64,000 nucleotides of DNA from Pseudomonadota bacterium (lineage in GTDB: Bacteria; Pseudomonadota; Gammaproteobacteria; Steroidobacterales; Steroidobacteraceae), in NCBI GenBank assembly GCA_016703895.1, contig JADJBE010000005.1, positions 62,001-126,000 of the forward strand, in the 5' to 3' direction. A program made the position numbers and the translations under genes. How positions within the stretch are numbered: the stretch's first letter is position 1; the number at the start of each line of letters is the position of its first letter. The notes beneath the pieces are model-generated. The model saw only the letters and a program-made list of their open reading frames with translations. It searched no databases and had not been told where the DNA came from. Shown here one piece after another: positions 26,907 through 36,219 of this stretch.

Positions 26907-29900
26907 ATGACGTCCCACTCGTTAGTGATTGCGAGCCGCTTGATCCCAATCCTCACGCGCACCCTGCCGGCGCTGCTCATCGCGCTCACCGGGTCCCTGA
27001 CGCTGCCGACGCTGACCCTGACAGCGACCGTGGTCATGTCCTCACCCGCGCACGCGGCGGGCGGCAACTGCAAGTGGGAGGGTGGACTGGGCGCGCCGAC
27101 GTATCCCGGCTGTTTCGAAGAAGACTGTGCCGAAGATGGTGGCTCGGCAATCTGCACTAAGCCGGAGCCGCGCCCAACCAGCGGGTATAACGACTCGCAG
27201 GTCGATGGTGGAAAATTCATCTACCCGATATGCGACGTGACCGCACCGAGCATTTCGAGATCGGCGGTGTGGTGTCAGGCGCAGGGCGGCACGTGGGTTG
27301 TCACCGGACCCGCGACCCAGGAATGTCAGGGACTGTCATCGGAGTACCCGGCCTTCAACACCGCGAAGAGCGAGGGGTCTGCGAACTCTGCGTCCGATAC
27401 CTTTGCAAGCTTGATCTACGCGGGTTGCGGCACGTCGCCCAGTGACGGTGGCTGGGGATTTAGCGACCCCGGCAATCCCTACTGTGGTGCCGGCCAGAGT
27501 TACGTGAACGGAGAGATCGTCCAGGACGCCAAGCGCCGGCGCTACAGCATCAGCTGCCCCGACCAACCGCCGGGCATCATGGACGTCTACATCAGTAAGC
27601 TACGCACCATGGCCTGTGCCGATGGCATGGGTAGCCGCACTCGATCAAACGGCACGCTCGAGTGCGTGGTCGTGGTCGGTTGCAGCACGAAGGGCAATCC
27701 AGTCAACATCGCGAACGGCGCCAAGATGTCACGCGAACTGGATTACCAGTCCGCGGACGGCCTGAGCATTGCGCGCTACTACAACAGCATGGGGCGGTAC
27801 CGCCCGTCGGGCGGCGCAGCGGTGGCCGCGACACCGGCTGACTACTGGCGGTTCTCGTACAGCCGCCGTTTGATACCGATCATCGGCAACGCGAACCTCA
27901 GCGCCGCGCGCCAGGACGAAGATGGCTCCGTGAAGCAGTTTGACGCGTCAGGTCACGAGACCTTGAACTGCTCGCAGGGCGGCGCGGATGTGCTCCAGAA
28001 TCTCGGCGGCGCCGGCTGGCAACTCACGCGAGCGAGTCTTGATGTCGAACGCTACGACACACTCGGCCGTCTCACGTCCATCACGACACGCGCCGGCGTC
28101 GTCACCACGGTGAGCTACGATGGTCAGGGTCGCATGGCGACCATCTCCAACTCGTTTGGTCGCTCAGTCACACTGGGGTACAACGCACAGAATCAGCTCA
28201 TCACGGCGACGTTGCCCGGCAGCAGCCAGATTCAGTATGGCTACAACGCCAATGCCATACTAACCACCGTCACGTACGCCGACTCGACCGTCAAGACCTA
28301 TCATTATGAAGACACGCGCAATTCGTTTCTGCTGACCGGCATTACGGATGAATCGAACACGCGGTTCGCCACCTACACCTACAACAACGCCGGGCAAGTG
28401 GAGAGCGAGGAGCATGCTGGCGGGGTGAATCGGCACGAGTTCACCTATGCGGCCACCTCGGCGACCGGCGATCGCAGCGCGTCGGTGATCGATCCACTCG
28501 GCCAAAATCGCGGCTATTCCTTGGCGCGCGCCGCCGGCGTGATCAAGCCGCGTTCGTCATCGTCGTATTCGTCGGGTGACGCAAACATCAGCAATGCGAC
28601 GTTCGATGCCAACGGAAACTACGCCTCGAAATGGGATTTGAAGGGCAATCAAACCGATTACGTGCATGACTTGACCCGCAACCTTGAGACTTCTCGCACC
28701 GAAGGCGTGAATGGCCCCAGCTCTGTGGCTCGCACGATCACGACAATCTGGCACCCGACGTTTAGCCTCCCCACGCAAGTCGAAGTCTATGCCGGCACCG
28801 CCGCAGTCGGCACGCCCGTCCGTCGCACCACGATGACGTATGACGGCGCGGGCAATCTAGTTACGAACACCGTCACGGATCCGGCCACCAATGCGTCGCG
28901 CACCACCACAAATACAGTAGATTCGTTCGGGCGCGTGTTGACGATGAATGGCCCGCGTACGGATGTGAACGACACAACGACCTATACGTTCTACAGCTGC
29001 ATCACGGGCGTCCAGTGCGGTCAGTTGCAGACCGTGACAAACGCCAAGAGCCATGTGACCACTTACAACACGTACAACGCGCACGGCCAGGTGACGAAGA
29101 TCACCGATCCTAATAATGTGGCCACGTCGCTAGACTATGATGCACGTCAACGCCTGGTCAGTCAGTGCATCGGTGGCAATCTACCCGCTTGCACCGGCGG
29201 CGAGCTCACACAGATGCAGTACTGGCCCACGGGCCGCGTCAAGAAAACCATAAATCCCGATGGCTCTTTTCTGCTGTATTCATATGATGGTGCGCAGCGA
29301 CTGACTCAAATCGAGGATGCCCTCGGCAACAAGATGGCCTATATTCTGGACGCCGCCGGCAATCGTCAGGTGGAAAATGCGCACGACCCCTATGGTGCAC
29401 TGACACTGACGCGAACGCAGCTGTACAACAACCTGGGGCAGTTGTGGCAGATCCTCACCGCAAGCGCCGCCGTCAATGAAGCGACCGTGATGGAGTACGA
29501 TCCACAAGGCAATCAGACGACCACTGCGGCACCGTTGCAGCGCAATACCTTGAATTCGTACGATGAACTGAATCGGCTGAAGCAGATCACCGATCCGGCC
29601 AACGGCGTCACGCTACTTGACTACAACGCGGTTGATAGCCTGGCGCAGGTGACCGATCCACGGGGTCTGGTGACCCAGTACACGAACAACGGATTTGCTG
29701 AAGTCACCCAGCTGACGTCGCCAGACACCGGGATCACCACTCACAGCTTCGACTCGGCGGGTAATTTGTTGACAAGCACCAATGCTCGCGGCGCGATCAC
29801 AACGAACACGTTTGATGTACTCAATCGACCCTTGACGACGACGTACAAGATTGGGACCACGATCGATCAATCTCTCGTCTTCGCTTACGATACGGGCAGC

Positions 29901-31484
29901 TTTGGAAAGGGGCGGCTACGCAGTGCGTCCGATGCAAATCACTCGCTCACCTGGACCTACGATAAGTGGGGCCGTGTCACAGTCAAAACCCAAGTGGTCG
30001 CGGGCGTCACGCGCACGGTGAATTACGGCTACACGAGTGGTCGACTGACGTCAATGACCACGCCGTCGGGTCAGGCGCTGGTCTATTCCTACAATTCTGC
30101 GCGGCAGGTCACCGGCATCACCGTAAATGGTACCGTGATTTTGACCAATGTGATCTACGAACCGTTCGGCCCAGTCGCGGGCTGGACCTGGGGTAACAAC
30201 TCGCTCGCGGTGCGCCAGTACGATCTCGATGGACGCATCACGACCGTCGATAGCGCCGGGCAGTCGAGCTACGGCTACGACGACGCCGGTCAAATCGTCA
30301 GTCGGTACGATGATGAGTTGAACTCATACATGCTGCCGCCGCGCACGACTAACTTTGTCACGGACGCCGCGAGTAACAAACTGGTTAGCACCACAGGCGT
30401 CCTGGCGCGGACATATACGTTCGATGCCGCCGGGAATACAACTGCCTACGGCGGCCTTTCGTTCGCTTACAACAATGCCAATCGCATGAAGTCGGCGACG
30501 AACGCGAGTGTAACAACTCAATATCTCTACAATGCACTGGGCCAGCGGGTACGCAAATCATCGCCGTCTGGGACCGTTTACTATGTTTACAGTGAAGCCG
30601 GGCAGTTGATCGGCGAGTACGGCGCGGCAGGTGTGTTGATTCAGGAGACGATTTGGCTCGGCGACATTCCGGTGGCGACAGTGCGACCGAAAGCCGGCGG
30701 TGGCGTCGATGTGTTCTACGTTCACACTGATCATCTCAACACGCCGCGGCGTGTGACCACACCGGTTGGCAATTCGGTCGTTTGGCGCTGGGACAGTGAC
30801 CCGTTCGGGGAAGCACCGGCGAACGCAGATCCGGATGGCGATTCGACGCAATTTGTGTTTAATCTGCGCTTCCCCGGGCAGTATGCGGATGTGGAATCTG
30901 GACTCAATTACAACTACTTCAGAGACTACGATCCCGCCATCGGGCGATATGTCGAGAGCGACCCAATAGGATTGGCGGGTGGTATCAATACGTTCGCATA
31001 TGTATCCGGCAACCCAGTGATGCTGTTCGACCTCATGGGGCTAGATCCTCTCGGAACTTTGAAGATTTGTCTTGATTTAGAGAACGCTACCTACACGAGA
31101 AAAGAGATCTATACCAAGAACCGATCTCTTAAGGAAAAGCGAACGGACTACCGGGTGGTGCGTGTCGGATCCGGTGCGACGTATGGGCGCTACGCACGGG
31201 GCATCATCGCCATTCCAACCGTGACATTCACCTACCAACTTTGGCTGCAGCACCAATACACTACTTATGCCACCGAAATTGAACGATCATGGTCCGAACA
31301 TGTCCTCAGAAGACTGTGCGAGTGGGAAGTAACGGACGAATGCGGTAACCCGCGAAGCGTATTTGTCCACAATGACAAGGTAACGCCCGGGGTTTCGCGG
31401 TATCGTACTATTCGTCAGTGGATTTCTGAGCAATCAGGATGGATAGATGAGTGGATGATGGCAGAAGCCTCTTGGGGACCCTGA
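26907..31484 (+). CDS. Secreted RHS-repeat protein with unrecognised C-terminal tip
   Basis: 1525 residues. Sec signal peptide (about 1-50, ending SSPAHAAGG), a Cys-rich N-terminal region (about 50-260), a DUF6531-like start (GNPVNIANGAKMSRELDYQS) near 270, then many YD repeats (YDTLGRLTSI, YDGQGRMATI, YDAAGN-type) and the RHS core end HTDHLNTPRRVTTPVGN, NYNYFRDYDPAIGRYVESDP and IGL at about 1351. After MGLDPLG (about 1378) comes a tip of about 145 residues of unknown family, with lower GC and different codon use, as in polymorphic toxins. No PAAR domain, so not an obvious T6SS cargo. Two lipoprotein genes follow directly. Confidence 0.88.
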   Translation: MTSHSLVIASRLIPILTRTLPALLIALTGSLTLPTLTLTATVVMSSPAHAAGGNCKWEGGLGAPTYPGCFEEDCAEDGGSAICTKPEPRPTSGYNDSQVDGGKFIYPICDVTAPSISRSAVWCQAQGGTWVVTGPATQECQGLSSEYPAFNTAKSEGSANSASDTFASLIYAGCGTSPSDGGWGFSDPGNPYCGAGQSYVNGEIVQDAKRRRYSISCPDQPPGIMDVYISKLRTMACADGMGSRTRSNGTLECVVVVGCSTKGNPVNIANGAKMSRELDYQSADGLSIARYYNSMGRYRPSGGAAVAATPADYWRFSYSRRLIPIIGNANLSAARQDEDGSVKQFDASGHETLNCSQGGADVLQNLGGAGWQLTRASLDVERYDTLGRLTSITTRAGVVTTVSYDGQGRMATISNSFGRSVTLGYNAQNQLITATLPGSSQIQYGYNANAILTTVTYADSTVKTYHYEDTRNSFLLTGITDESNTRFATYTYNNAGQVESEEHAGGVNRHEFTYAATSATGDRSASVIDPLGQNRGYSLARAAGVIKPRSSSSYSSGDANISNATFDANGNYASKWDLKGNQTDYVHDLTRNLETSRTEGVNGPSSVARTITTIWHPTFSLPTQVEVYAGTAAVGTPVRRTTMTYDGAGNLVTNTVTDPATNASRTTTNTVDSFGRVLTMNGPRTDVNDTTTYTFYSCITGVQCGQLQTVTNAKSHVTTYNTYNAHGQVTKITDPNNVATSLDYDARQRLVSQCIGGNLPACTGGELTQMQYWPTGRVKKTINPDGSFLLYSYDGAQRLTQIEDALGNKMAYILDAAGNRQVENAHDPYGALTLTRTQLYNNLGQLWQILTASAAVNEATVMEYDPQGNQTTTAAPLQRNTLNSYDELNRLKQITDPANGVTLLDYNAVDSLAQVTDPRGLVTQYTNNGFAEVTQLTSPDTGITTHSFDSAGNLLTSTNARGAITTNTFDVLNRPLTTTYKIGTTIDQSLVFAYDTGSFGKGRLRSASDANHSLTWTYDKWGRVTVKTQVVAGVTRTVNYGYTSGRLTSMTTPSGQALVYSYNSARQVTGITVNGTVILTNVIYEPFGPVAGWTWGNNSLAVRQYDLDGRITTVDSAGQSSYGYDDAGQIVSRYDDELNSYMLPPRTTNFVTDAASNKLVSTTGVLARTYTFDAAGNTTAYGGLSFAYNNANRMKSATNASVTTQYLYNALGQRVRKSSPSGTVYYVYSEAGQLIGEYGAAGVLIQETIWLGDIPVATVRPKAGGGVDVFYVHTDHLNTPRRVTTPVGNSVVWRWDSDPFGEAPANADPDGDSTQFVFNLRFPGQYADVESGLNYNYFRDYDPAIGRYVESDPIGLAGGINTFAYVSGNPVMLFDLMGLDPLGTLKICLDLENATYTRKEIYTKNRSLKEKRTDYRVVRVGSGATYGRYARGIIAIPTVTFTYQLWLQHQYTTYATEIERSWSEHVLRRLCEWEVTDECGNPRSVFVHNDKVTPGVSRYRTIRQWISEQSGWIDEWMMAEASWGP

Positions 31485-32203
31485 CGAGGCTTGCGTCGGC
31501 GACTGAAGTTGCCCGACCTGCTCCACGGCTACGGCGCGTCTTAGCGTCTGCTTTGGCTTTTGCGCTTGTATTCGTAGGATGCTCTGAACAGATTGCACCA
31601 CAGCATTCCCACCTGCGCGACGTAGTCGTTGCCGCGGGACCACATGGTGCGCGTCGCGTGCTGGAAATTCTCGAGTTCGAAGATACTTCTTCTAGTGTAT
31701 TGAACGATCGTGATTTCTTAATCGATTTATGGCTGGGTAGGACTCAGGATCCTGATTGGCTTAGTGGTTCTGGATCATCCTACGCGACGATCCGGAGCAT
31801 GGCCGGCGTACAACTCGCGCGGGGTCACCACAACCGCACATTCACCGTTCCAGACGCAGTATTGGTATCCATCGGAGAACTCGCGCGTCGACGCCTACAG
31901 GACACTGGCGAAGACAATGTCGCGACGTTGGACGCCATTACCACGCTGGGGATGATTGGTGACCCATCCGACATTCCTTTGCTTGAGGAAAGGGCACTGG
32001 ACACCGAGGACAATTGGGTCCTACAGAAGCTACTCATTGCATTGGCGATAAGCTGCGACGATCAGGCCTCCACATCAATTGACCGGATCGCAATTGCTCG
32101 AAATCAGGATTTGACGAAAGAATTCGTAGCAGACGTGCGCAGAACTCGCATGATCAAACTAGGCGGTTTGTGCGCAACGTCGCAACCAGGGCGCAAAAAT
32201 TGA
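31451..32203 (+). CDS. Putative lipoprotein, candidate immunity protein for the RHS tip (copy 1)
   Basis: 250 residues from GTG 31451, overlapping the RHS 3' end by 34 bases in another frame. A hydrophobic segment then Cys44 (ALVFVGCSE) resembles a lipoprotein signal. The body has LNDRDFLIDLW, IRSMAGVQLARGHHNR and FTVPDAVLVSIGELARRR, then HEAT-like helices (AITTLGMIGDPSDIPLLEER). No known family recognised. Position and duplication suggest immunity to the RHS tip. The start could be a later TTG (31472). Confidence 0.65.
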   Translation: MDDGRSLLGTLTRLASATEVARPAPRLRRVLASALAFALVFVGCSEQIAPQHSHLRDVVVAAGPHGARRVLEILEFEDTSSSVLNDRDFLIDLWLGRTQDPDWLSGSGSSYATIRSMAGVQLARGHHNRTFTVPDAVLVSIGELARRRLQDTGEDNVATLDAITTLGMIGDPSDIPLLEERALDTEDNWVLQKLLIALAISCDDQASTSIDRIAIARNQDLTKEFVADVRRTRMIKLGGLCATSQPGRKN

Positions 32204-32477
32204 AACTTGACGAAAGCTCGAGTCGGTGCGGCTAATTCCCAAGTGTGAGTGGGAGGCGAGACCCGGACGGTGCGCGCAACAGCGTTTAATGCTGCTTGCG
32301 AAGAACCTTGGTCCGCTTGTGAGCAACATTGACGCTTCGCCAACGTGGCACGCAGTGCTTCTTCAAGCAGACCGCGTCGCCGCGCAATTGGCGACTGTTA
32401 GATATTGGTGACTCTGGGGCAACTGGACCTTAGGTAAGTTTGTCTCCGGGTGTGAAACTTTTCGCTAGGAGCTTTAG

Positions 32478-33242
32478 ATGGTTGTCCTGCGATCACTTTT
32501 TCCGCTGAGCGGTCGAGCTGACCAACCCAAACTGTGGTTAGAATTCGTGGTTTGCGCGATCGCAGTCGTCGGTTGTTCGGAAAACGTTAATCCAACGCCC
32601 CCACCGCTGCTTCGAGAGCTAGTTGTCTCGGCAGGACCGAGTGGTGCACAGCGGGTCTTGGATCAATTCAATCTGGACGGGACCTCCGTCAGCATATTGA
32701 ACGATCGCGATTTCTTGATCGAGATCTGGAATGGACAGGTCGAAACTCCCGAATGGCTGAGTCCCAAACAAGCGCTTTACTCCAATATTCGGAGCACTGC
32801 GGGTACGAAACTCGCGCTAGCTCAACACAACCGCATCTTCCTAGTGCCCGACCCGATCCTGATCACGATCAGAGAGTTCGCGCGTCAGCAGCTATTGGAG
32901 AAGCGCCCGCTGCTTGAGAACTATTCCTTGCTGCAAGATCCTTCAGAACAGACAGCAATCACGAATGCCGTGCTCGCTCTCGGCGCGGTGGGGGCCGTAG
33001 CCGATACTTCTCTTCTAGAAGAGACGGCCCTAGTGATTGCAGACGATCACATCTTACAGGACATTCTGACGGCATTGGCTGTTAGTTGCGAAGATGAAGC
33101 GTCCGAGTCTATCGACCGAGTTATCGCGGCTCGTCGAAACGACTTGACGATCAAGCTCATCGCAGAGCTGCGAGTGTATCGCACGACACACTTGCGAAGT
33201 ATGTGTACTAACAGTGGAACGGGTATCGAACCACCTTCCTAG
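32478..33242 (+). CDS. Putative lipoprotein, candidate immunity protein (copy 2, paralogue)
   Basis: 254 residues from ATG 32478. Signal-like segment with lipobox VVGC (Cys33). Shares LNDRDFLIEIW, IRSTAGTKLALAQHNR and FLVPDPILITIREFARQ with copy 1, and the same helical C-terminal half (AVLALGAVGAVADTSLLEET, AVSCEDEASESIDR). It has an extra insert of about 15 residues around EKRPLLENYSLL. Divergence between the copies suggests an older duplication or immunity to different tips. Confidence 0.65.
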   Translation: MVVLRSLFPLSGRADQPKLWLEFVVCAIAVVGCSENVNPTPPPLLRELVVSAGPSGAQRVLDQFNLDGTSVSILNDRDFLIEIWNGQVETPEWLSPKQALYSNIRSTAGTKLALAQHNRIFLVPDPILITIREFARQQLLEKRPLLENYSLLQDPSEQTAITNAVLALGAVGAVADTSLLEETALVIADDHILQDILTALAVSCEDEASESIDRVIAARRNDLTIKLIAELRVYRTTHLRSMCTNSGTGIEPPS

Positions 33243-33602
33243 TCTAAAGCACTGGTTTCCGCCCAGATCATGCCATACGCTCGATCTTGCCGCTTTGACG
33301 TCCTGTTTTCGTGTTCCGAGAGCGTACCCAGTTTTGCGCACATTGGAAGGCAGTAATCCGTATCTGGCATATTGCTTGTACAAAAAGGCAATCTAGGCGT
33401 CGAAATAGCAGAGCGACCATGAACGTCCGCTTACCGGAAAATCATAGGGTAGGCTCGAATGACGGCTCCTGGCCGATCCGTGCCAGCTGGTCGGCAACTC
33501 GCAATGGCTGCTGGATAGGTAACAAGCCCATTTCCGCTGTGTTCGTGCGCCATTGTAACGGCGCGGGACCTTTACTGAGATGCCCCTGTCGGCCCAGTCT
33601 AA
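33243..33602. other. Gene-free stretch next to the ISNCY-type transposase
   Basis: About 360 bases with no supported reading frame. The left end of the neighbouring IS should lie here, but no counterpart of the right-end 17-mer (AAATGTCC orientation) was found, so that end is lost or diverged. Confidence 0.4.
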
Positions 33603-34990
33603 CTACGATGCCGCTGACGCACGCTCGGCGATGGCTTTTCGCAAGTCCGCGGGTCCGAGCTCCCGCTGCGTCTTGCTGCCAGATTTGCGCGTACGCGGCA
33701 CGCGCGCGCCACTGGCTCGATGGGCGCTGGATGGCACATCGACGGCCCGATTGTCGCGGTTGGCTTGCGTAATCTGTGCGACTTGTAGGACAGCGCTGAG
33801 TCGCTTGCTGTCGACAATCGCGCCTTGATCGATCTCACCAAGCTTGTCGTAGGTAGAGTAGGGCAGCGATTGCCCTCGGGCGCGAATCTCGATCTTCCCG
33901 TCTGGATACTGGCAGACATCAATGTACTTGCCGATCAACCGTCGGTTGTCGGCGGAGTCGGGCAGTAGATAGAGTTTGCGCTCATAGTGTAGTGTCAGGT
34001 TTTGCGTCACCTTCCTCAGCTCGCGCCAGGCAAAGATCAGATCGAGTGACTCGTCGTCACGAGGCGGCCGGTGCGCGTCATGCACATCGCGTGGTGGTTT
34101 GGCGAAGCGCGCATTGAAATCCTCGATAAATGCCGGCATGAACGCGTTGGCGGCCTCGATCGTGGAGATACCTTGCAGTCGAAGCTCTTTAACCAGGCGA
34201 TCCTGCAGCGTTTTGTGCGCGCGTTCGACGCGACCCTTGGCGGCGGCCGTGTTCGCACAAATGCCGTCGATATTAAGCTCCACAGAGCCCGCCCAAACTG
34301 CGTGTGTCCATCGCCACCCACAGCACCTTTGTTGTTGATGCGAAAGATGCTGGCCTTGTCGCTGTAGAACGCGAGTGGCTTGCCAAAGCGCTCGATGTAC
34401 TGGCGCGTTGCTTCGAAGTACGCGAACGTGGACTCGGTGCCACCGAACTGCACGACAGCGAGGCGGCTGGTGGCATCATCGACGTACACGATCGCCGTGC
34501 ACATTGGCGCGCGATCCTCAAACCAGTGATGCTCACAACCGTCAATCTGCACCAGCTCGCCGACGCACGCGCGGCGAAGGCGCGGCTGCTGAATTTTCGG
34601 CGGCCGCAGTTTGCGCGGAATCCACAAGCCCGCATCGATCTGTATCCGGCGCACCGTCTCCTTGGAGATCGTGATGCCATGGCGCGCCGCCAGCTTCTCA
34701 GCGGCCAGTGTCGGTCCAAAATCCGCATACGTCTCGCGCAACAAGGCCACGATCTGTTGCTCAACGCCCGGCGGGAGTTGGAAGTTGCTAGGCCGATTGC
34801 GCTGTCGCGAGATCAGCCCCACGGGACCTTCCAGACGGTACCGCTCGGCCAGTCGCCGAACCTGACGGCTCGAGAGTGCCATGCGCTCGGCAACTTGGCT
34901 CGGCCGCAGATCGCCGTCTATGACTGCCTGGATGCACCTCAACCGATTCAGTTCCACCAAGCTCACCGTTACACGCGCAGCGTGTCCCAT
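33603..34990 (-). CDS. ISNCY-type transposase, frameshifted in this sequence
   Basis: Starts at ATG 34990. The N-terminal helix-turn-helix is GDLRPSQVAERMALSSRQV, followed by GLISRQRNRPSNFQLP. The DDE-like core begins QIDGCEHHWFEDRAPMC and continues FYSDKASIFRINNK and TQFGRAL. The frame then breaks near 34281-34284, and the rest (ELNIDGICANTAAAKGRVER to the end, ERASAAS) is in another frame. One missing base restores 462 residues with the catalytic Glu in KGRVERAHKTLQD. Confidence 0.82.
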
Positions 34991-35046
34991 ATCCGTTCTC
35001 CAAGAGCCCGGAATGGGCCGCCCGTCGGCGGTTATCGCACGAGGGT

Positions 35047-35087
35047 GGACATTTCTACTTGGCCAGAAGCGGACATTTCTACTTGGC
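35047..35087. repeat. Duplicated 17-mer at the ISNCY right end
   Basis: GGACATTTCTACTTGGC occurs twice with a 24-base step. Probably transposase-binding repeats; the same pattern in degraded form occurs at 20631-20671. Confidence 0.65.
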
Positions 35088-35105
35088 TGCTATAGTTGTA
35101 CTTCG

Positions 35106-35169
35106 CATAATGTATATTATGTAATATTCTGGATAATTCATAACTGGACGCGCCTGACTGTATAGTCAG
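35106..35169 (+). promoter_or_regulatory. Two 6-4-6 palindromes overlapping a probable promoter
   Basis: CATAAT-GTAT-ATTATG (35106-35121) and CTGACT-GTAT-AGTCAG (35154-35169) are both perfect, share the spacer GTAT and are centred 48 bases apart. TTCATA (35137-35142) and TATAGT (35161-35166), 18 bases apart, would be the promoter of the gene at 35234, with the second palindrome covering the -10. This fits a dimeric repressor site, but no regulator is adjacent. Confidence 0.5.
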
Positions 35170-35233
35170 ATCCGTCCTACGCAGCGGCAGCACACATGCT
35201 CAACCTCGCACGCCCACGCTCGACGACACGCCT

Positions 35234-36193
35234 ATGCTAATCCTGCTATTGGTGGCCAGCTTCGCCGTGTGCTCGATGTTCTACGTGTATCGCTATCGCG
35301 GCACACTGCGTTACGCGAATGTCCGCGAATACATGCGCAAAGCCTGGCCAATATTCGCACCCCTAAACTGCCTGTTGTATCTGTTGACGCGACCCAGAGC
35401 ACGTCATGTTTTCATGGACCTGCGGGACTTCCCGGAATTGGCCGATCTGCAGCAACAATGGCCAACCATCCGCCAGGAAGCTCTCCAGCTCTATGAGCAA
35501 GGCTACTTTGAGCGGACCAAAGATCCGAACAAAGCGGCGTCTTTCGACATCGGTTTTCGGACGTTCTTCAAATACGGCTGGAGCAAGTTTTATCTTCGCT
35601 GGTACGGCCACACGCACGAATCGGCCCAGGCGCTGTGCCCCAAAACCGTCGACATACTGCGCAAGATTCCCAGCGTCAATGGCGCCATGTTTTCGGTGCT
35701 ACCGCCAGGCTCACAATTGACCCGCCATCTTGACCCACTGGCGATCTCCTTGCGCTATCACCTGGGTCTCGCCACGCCTAACCAGGACGCGTGCTTTATC
35801 GAAGTTGACGGACAGCGCTACTCCTGGCGTGATGGTGATGCGGCATTGTTCGATATCACCTACCTACATCACGCGCGCAATGATACTAACGAGCCGCGTC
35901 TCATTCTGATGTGCGACGTCGAGCGGCCGATGAACTTTCTGGGCCAAGCAATTAATTTTCTCTACAAGGGGCTGGCGCGCCTTACCGTCGTCCCAAATAT
36001 CGAGGGCGACAAGCAAGGGTTTGCCAACCGTGTCTTCGCGAGCGTGGCGCCCGCCTTCGCACGTACCAAGGCGTTGAAAAAAAGTAACCGCAAGCTCTAT
36101 AACGTCATCAAGTACGCCTTCAACACTGGCGTGCTGGGCATTGTGGTGCTGGCGTTCATTGGGATCGTCTGGCTGGCGCAACGCGCTTTCTGA
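35234..36193 (+). CDS. Membrane-anchored aspartyl/asparaginyl beta-hydroxylase-type dioxygenase (LpxO-like)
   Basis: 319 residues. N-terminal transmembrane helix (LILLLVASFAVCSMFYVY) and a C-terminal one (GVLGIVVLAFIGIVWLA) flank the catalytic domain. The 2-oxoglutarate/Fe site is represented by RHLDPLAISLRYHLGL (first His) and LHHARNDTNEPRLIL (second His and Arg), with VDGQRYSWRDGDAALFD between. LpxO relatives hydroxylate lipid A acyl chains; here the substrate is an inference. Followed after 26 bases by the DUF1838 gene. Confidence 0.85.
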   Translation: MLILLLVASFAVCSMFYVYRYRGTLRYANVREYMRKAWPIFAPLNCLLYLLTRPRARHVFMDLRDFPELADLQQQWPTIRQEALQLYEQGYFERTKDPNKAASFDIGFRTFFKYGWSKFYLRWYGHTHESAQALCPKTVDILRKIPSVNGAMFSVLPPGSQLTRHLDPLAISLRYHLGLATPNQDACFIEVDGQRYSWRDGDAALFDITYLHHARNDTNEPRLILMCDVERPMNFLGQAINFLYKGLARLTVVPNIEGDKQGFANRVFASVAPAFARTKALKKSNRKLYNVIKYAFNTGVLGIVVLAFIGIVWLAQRAF

Positions 36194-36219
36194 GCCAGCG
36201 TGAAAGCACGCTTGACAAT

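Larger units (their letters stand above)
33603..35087 (-). mobile_element. ISNCY-type insertion sequence, left end not found
   Basis: Contains the transposase gene and, on the right, two copies of GGACATTTCTACTTGGC (35047-35063 and 35071-35087), 24 bases apart. No matching inverted copy was seen on the left, so the true boundary there is unknown and may lie in 33.24-33.60 kb. Confidence 0.65.
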
